Of a stretch of 64,000 nt of DNA, positions 62,436 to 64,000 are shown piece by piece. Every line of letters begins with the position of its first letter. Position 1 is the first letter of the stretch. The DNA comes from Mycobacteroides salmoniphilum (GTDB lineage Bacteria; Actinomycetota; Actinomycetes; Mycobacteriales; Mycobacteriaceae): positions 124,001-188,000 of the forward strand of contig NZ_CP024633.1 of NCBI RefSeq assembly GCF_004924335.1, written 5' to 3'. The position numbers and the translations under genes are program-made. A model generated the notes under the pieces. That model saw only the letters and a program-made list of their open reading frames with translations, was not told the origin of the DNA and did no database searches.

Positions 62436-64000
62436 CTGTCACCTTCCGCCTGTGATTTTTGGTCGCCTGCCCATTCGTAGATCTGAGCGGCGCCGCTGTC
62501 GTACAGCTTTCTCCATGATCGGGATCTGTCCAACGACCTTAGTCCGTCGGGAACCTTGAATCCCTGGACCACGGGAGTACTGGTCATGACATAGCGAATG
62601 TTCAGCGCGTGCACAGCTTCGGTCACACGCCGGTCGGTATCGGCATCGTCGGCGTAGGCCCAGAAGATGTACCGGTGATAACCCGGGCCCTGCTGCTGCG
62701 GGAAGTCGTAGTGCGTCCAGAGCGGGTGCAGCCCCGCCACCGCGTACATCCAGCCCGAACCGTCCACGTTTCCGTCGCCGATGGTGGTGTTCTCGGCGCC
62801 GGGCAGGGTCGCCAGGTAGGCGAAGGCGTCGAGCTTTGTGGGGCCCACCATCACCTGGTCGTATTTGGCGCCGACGAGGTACTTGTGCGGCAGGAAGTAA
62901 TGCCGTGCGGCGAAGCTGCAGGTTCCGGCCAGCACGAGCGCCGTGACGACCAGCGCCCACTTCCGCGTGCGCTCCCCCCGCACCCTCGTCAGCACGGTGT
63001 AGGCCAGCGTGAACAGGCCGATCCCGGCGGCCGGGGCCAGTAGCAGGCACACGATGGCCGACAACCGGCGCGGGTCGCTGTAAAAGGCATCGGAGAACAG
63101 GGCCACCGCATGGCCGATGAAACCGCCAAAGGGTCTGGAGGAGTGGACAATCGCAACGATCAGTAGCAGCCAGACGGCGATCGGCCAGTACACCCGCTTC
63201 ACGATCAGCACCACCGTGCCGAGCAGGGCAAGCCAGAGCAGCGCGGACTGCACGGGGTAGTCGGCCAGGTGGCGGGTGTGCTGTGTGAGGGCGTCCAGTA
63301 GCGCGCGCCTTTTGCCCCACGGTGTGGCGAACTGGTGTCCGGCGATGATCTCGGACAATTGCAGCAGGGTGCGCAGTTGCGGGTAGAGCAGCACCAGTGA
63401 GGCGACGCCGGCGATGGCCAACGGTACAAAGCCATTTCCCCAGCGGGGCTTTGCTTTTTGTTCCTTGCCCCGGTACCGGGATAGCGGTGCGAGGAGCCAC
63501 CAGGCGCCCACGAAGACGACCGCCACAATGGCGCCCGAGGTGTGTACCGAGGCGATCCCCACGAATGCCAGGACGGCCACCGGTATGCGGCTACGGTCGG
63601 CGACCACGCTCGTGATGGCGATCACGGCGGGGCCCACGAGGGCGAAGGACACCAGGTTCGGGACGGCCGCGACGTAGAACTCCACATAGGGCAGTGCCGT
63701 GAACGACGCCGAGAGTGCGGCGGCGGTGGCTGCGGAACCGGCCTGGAAGGTGCGGCTGGTGCGACCGCGCAGCAGCTGCCAGGTAAGCGCCGCCGCACTC
63801 AGGGGAAAGAGCAGCGACCCGGCCACCGCGTACAGCGTGTAGCTGGTGGTGGGAGCCGCGCCGGTCAGTTGGCAGAGCACCGCGGCCAGCCCGTGGAAGG
63901 CCGACGGGTAGTAGAGCGTGGCATGCGTCTCGACGTTGCGGAGGTCACCCATCCGGGTCGACGATGCTTGCCCGGTGTCGAGGATGTAGCGGATGGTGTT
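62432..64000 (-). CDS. Large multi-pass membrane protein (Rv3779-like), N-terminus outside window
   Basis: The last 522 residues of a hydrophobic protein with about ten transmembrane segments are seen. The frame is open to the window edge, with the 16 codons beyond the first internal ATG (63952) encoding ...TIRYILDTGQASSTR. It belongs with the DUF6541/GT-C-like membrane proteins; M. tuberculosis Rv3779 is in the same place, and has been considered as a glycosyltransferase. The C-terminal domain has a soluble part (SRSWRKLYDSGAAQIYEWAG). Its donor and acceptor are unknown. Confidence 0.85.
   Translation of the reverse strand, partial: NTIRYILDTGQASSTRMGDLRNVETHATLYYPSAFHGLAAVLCQLTGAAPTTSYTLYAVAGSLLFPLSAAALTWQLLRGRTSRTFQAGSAATAAALSASFTALPYVEFYVAAVPNLVSFALVGPAVIAITSVVADRSRIPVAVLAFVGIASVHTSGAIVAVVFVGAWWLLAPLSRYRGKEQKAKPRWGNGFVPLAIAGVASLVLLYPQLRTLLQLSEIIAGHQFATPWGKRRALLDALTQHTRHLADYPVQSALLWLALLGTVVLIVKRVYWPIAVWLLLIVAIVHSSRPFGGFIGHAVALFSDAFYSDPRRLSAIVCLLLAPAAGIGLFTLAYTVLTRVRGERTRKWALVVTALVLAGTCSFAARHYFLPHKYLVGAKYDQVMVGPTKLDAFAYLATLPGAENTTIGDGNVDGSGWMYAVAGLHPLWTHYDFPQQQGPGYHRYIFWAYADDADTDRRVTEAVHALNIRYVMTSTPVVQGFKVPDGLRSLDRSRSWRKLYDSGAAQIYEWAGDQKSQAEGDR

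Overview
The window is mycobacterial chromosome. It carries the arabinogalactan and mycolic-acid biosynthesis supercluster, which corresponds to roughly Rv3834c through Rv3779 of Mycobacterium tuberculosis. Several details point to the M. abscessus-chelonae group: the EmbB active-site loop reads [10 protein letters not shown] (the Gln-Met signature of intrinsic ethambutol resistance), DprE1 has Ala where M. tuberculosis has the benzothiazinone-target Cys, there are three tandem antigen-85 genes, and an aminoglycoside-phosphotransferase-like gene lies beside the acyltransferases. I cannot assign a species from sequence alone.

Layout. 1-8.7 kb is the more variable flank: the 3' end of serS, a FAH-like protein, a deazaflavin-dependent (Ddn-like) protein, namH, MarR, an AAA ATPase with a small membrane protein, a nitronate monooxygenase-tautomerase-LysR cassette, a CHAP hydrolase and an APH-like kinase. 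8.7-14.7 kb has an SDR, two PlsC-type acyltransferases, a HAD phosphatase, a secreted PGRP/LGFP amidase and erp. 14.9-21.6 kb is the galactan/arabinan operon glf-glfT2-PAP2-ubiA-aftB, with overlapping or nearly overlapping genes. 21.7-35.5 kb is the mycolate block: three antigen-85 mycolyltransferases, the Rv3802c-type lipase, fadD32, pks13 and accD4. 35.5-37.3 kb holds a membrane protein, a CDF metal exporter and a zinc-ribbon protein. 37.3-53.4 kb, on the minus strand, is the arabinan operon gtrA-dprE1-dprE2-aftA-embC, then an insertion, then embA-embB. 53.5-59.4 kb is a second variable stretch: a small ORF, an alpha/beta hydrolase, a MocR regulator facing an AhpD-like gene, an M15-like secreted protein, a PAP2-DAG-kinase fusion and a PAP2 phosphatase. 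59.4-64 kb is wzm-glfT1-wzt-bpa and a truncated large membrane protein.

How the genes fit together. UbiA, the PAP2 phosphatase, DprE1 and DprE2 make decaprenyl-phosphoryl-arabinose. Glf supplies UDP-Galf to GlfT1 and GlfT2. Wzm/Wzt export the lipid-linked galactan. AftA, EmbA, EmbB, EmbC and AftB build arabinan. FadD32, Pks13 and AccD4 make mycolates, which antigen 85 transfers to the arabinan. NamH modifies the peptidoglycan precursor.

The most unusual feature is between embC and embA, which are adjacent in M. tuberculosis. Here they are separated by a divergent AAA+ ATPase with a C-terminal winged helix and by a tiny secreted cysteine protein. The embA/ATPase divergent region contains eight GATAC/GTATC half-sites arranged as two large palindromes, with 10-bp phasing inside each arm and centres about 60 bp apart. 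The right arm of one palindrome covers the ATPase ribosome-binding site. This looks like an undescribed regulatory module controlling embAB. Further regulatory-looking structures are three triplets of 9-bp-phased GTNAC-type repeats (MtrA-like) upstream of the amidase, erp/glf and the first antigen-85 gene, a palindrome pair between the metal exporter and the zinc-ribbon gene, and direct repeats at the MocR/AhpD promoter. No tRNA, rRNA, insertion sequence or CRISPR array was recognised.
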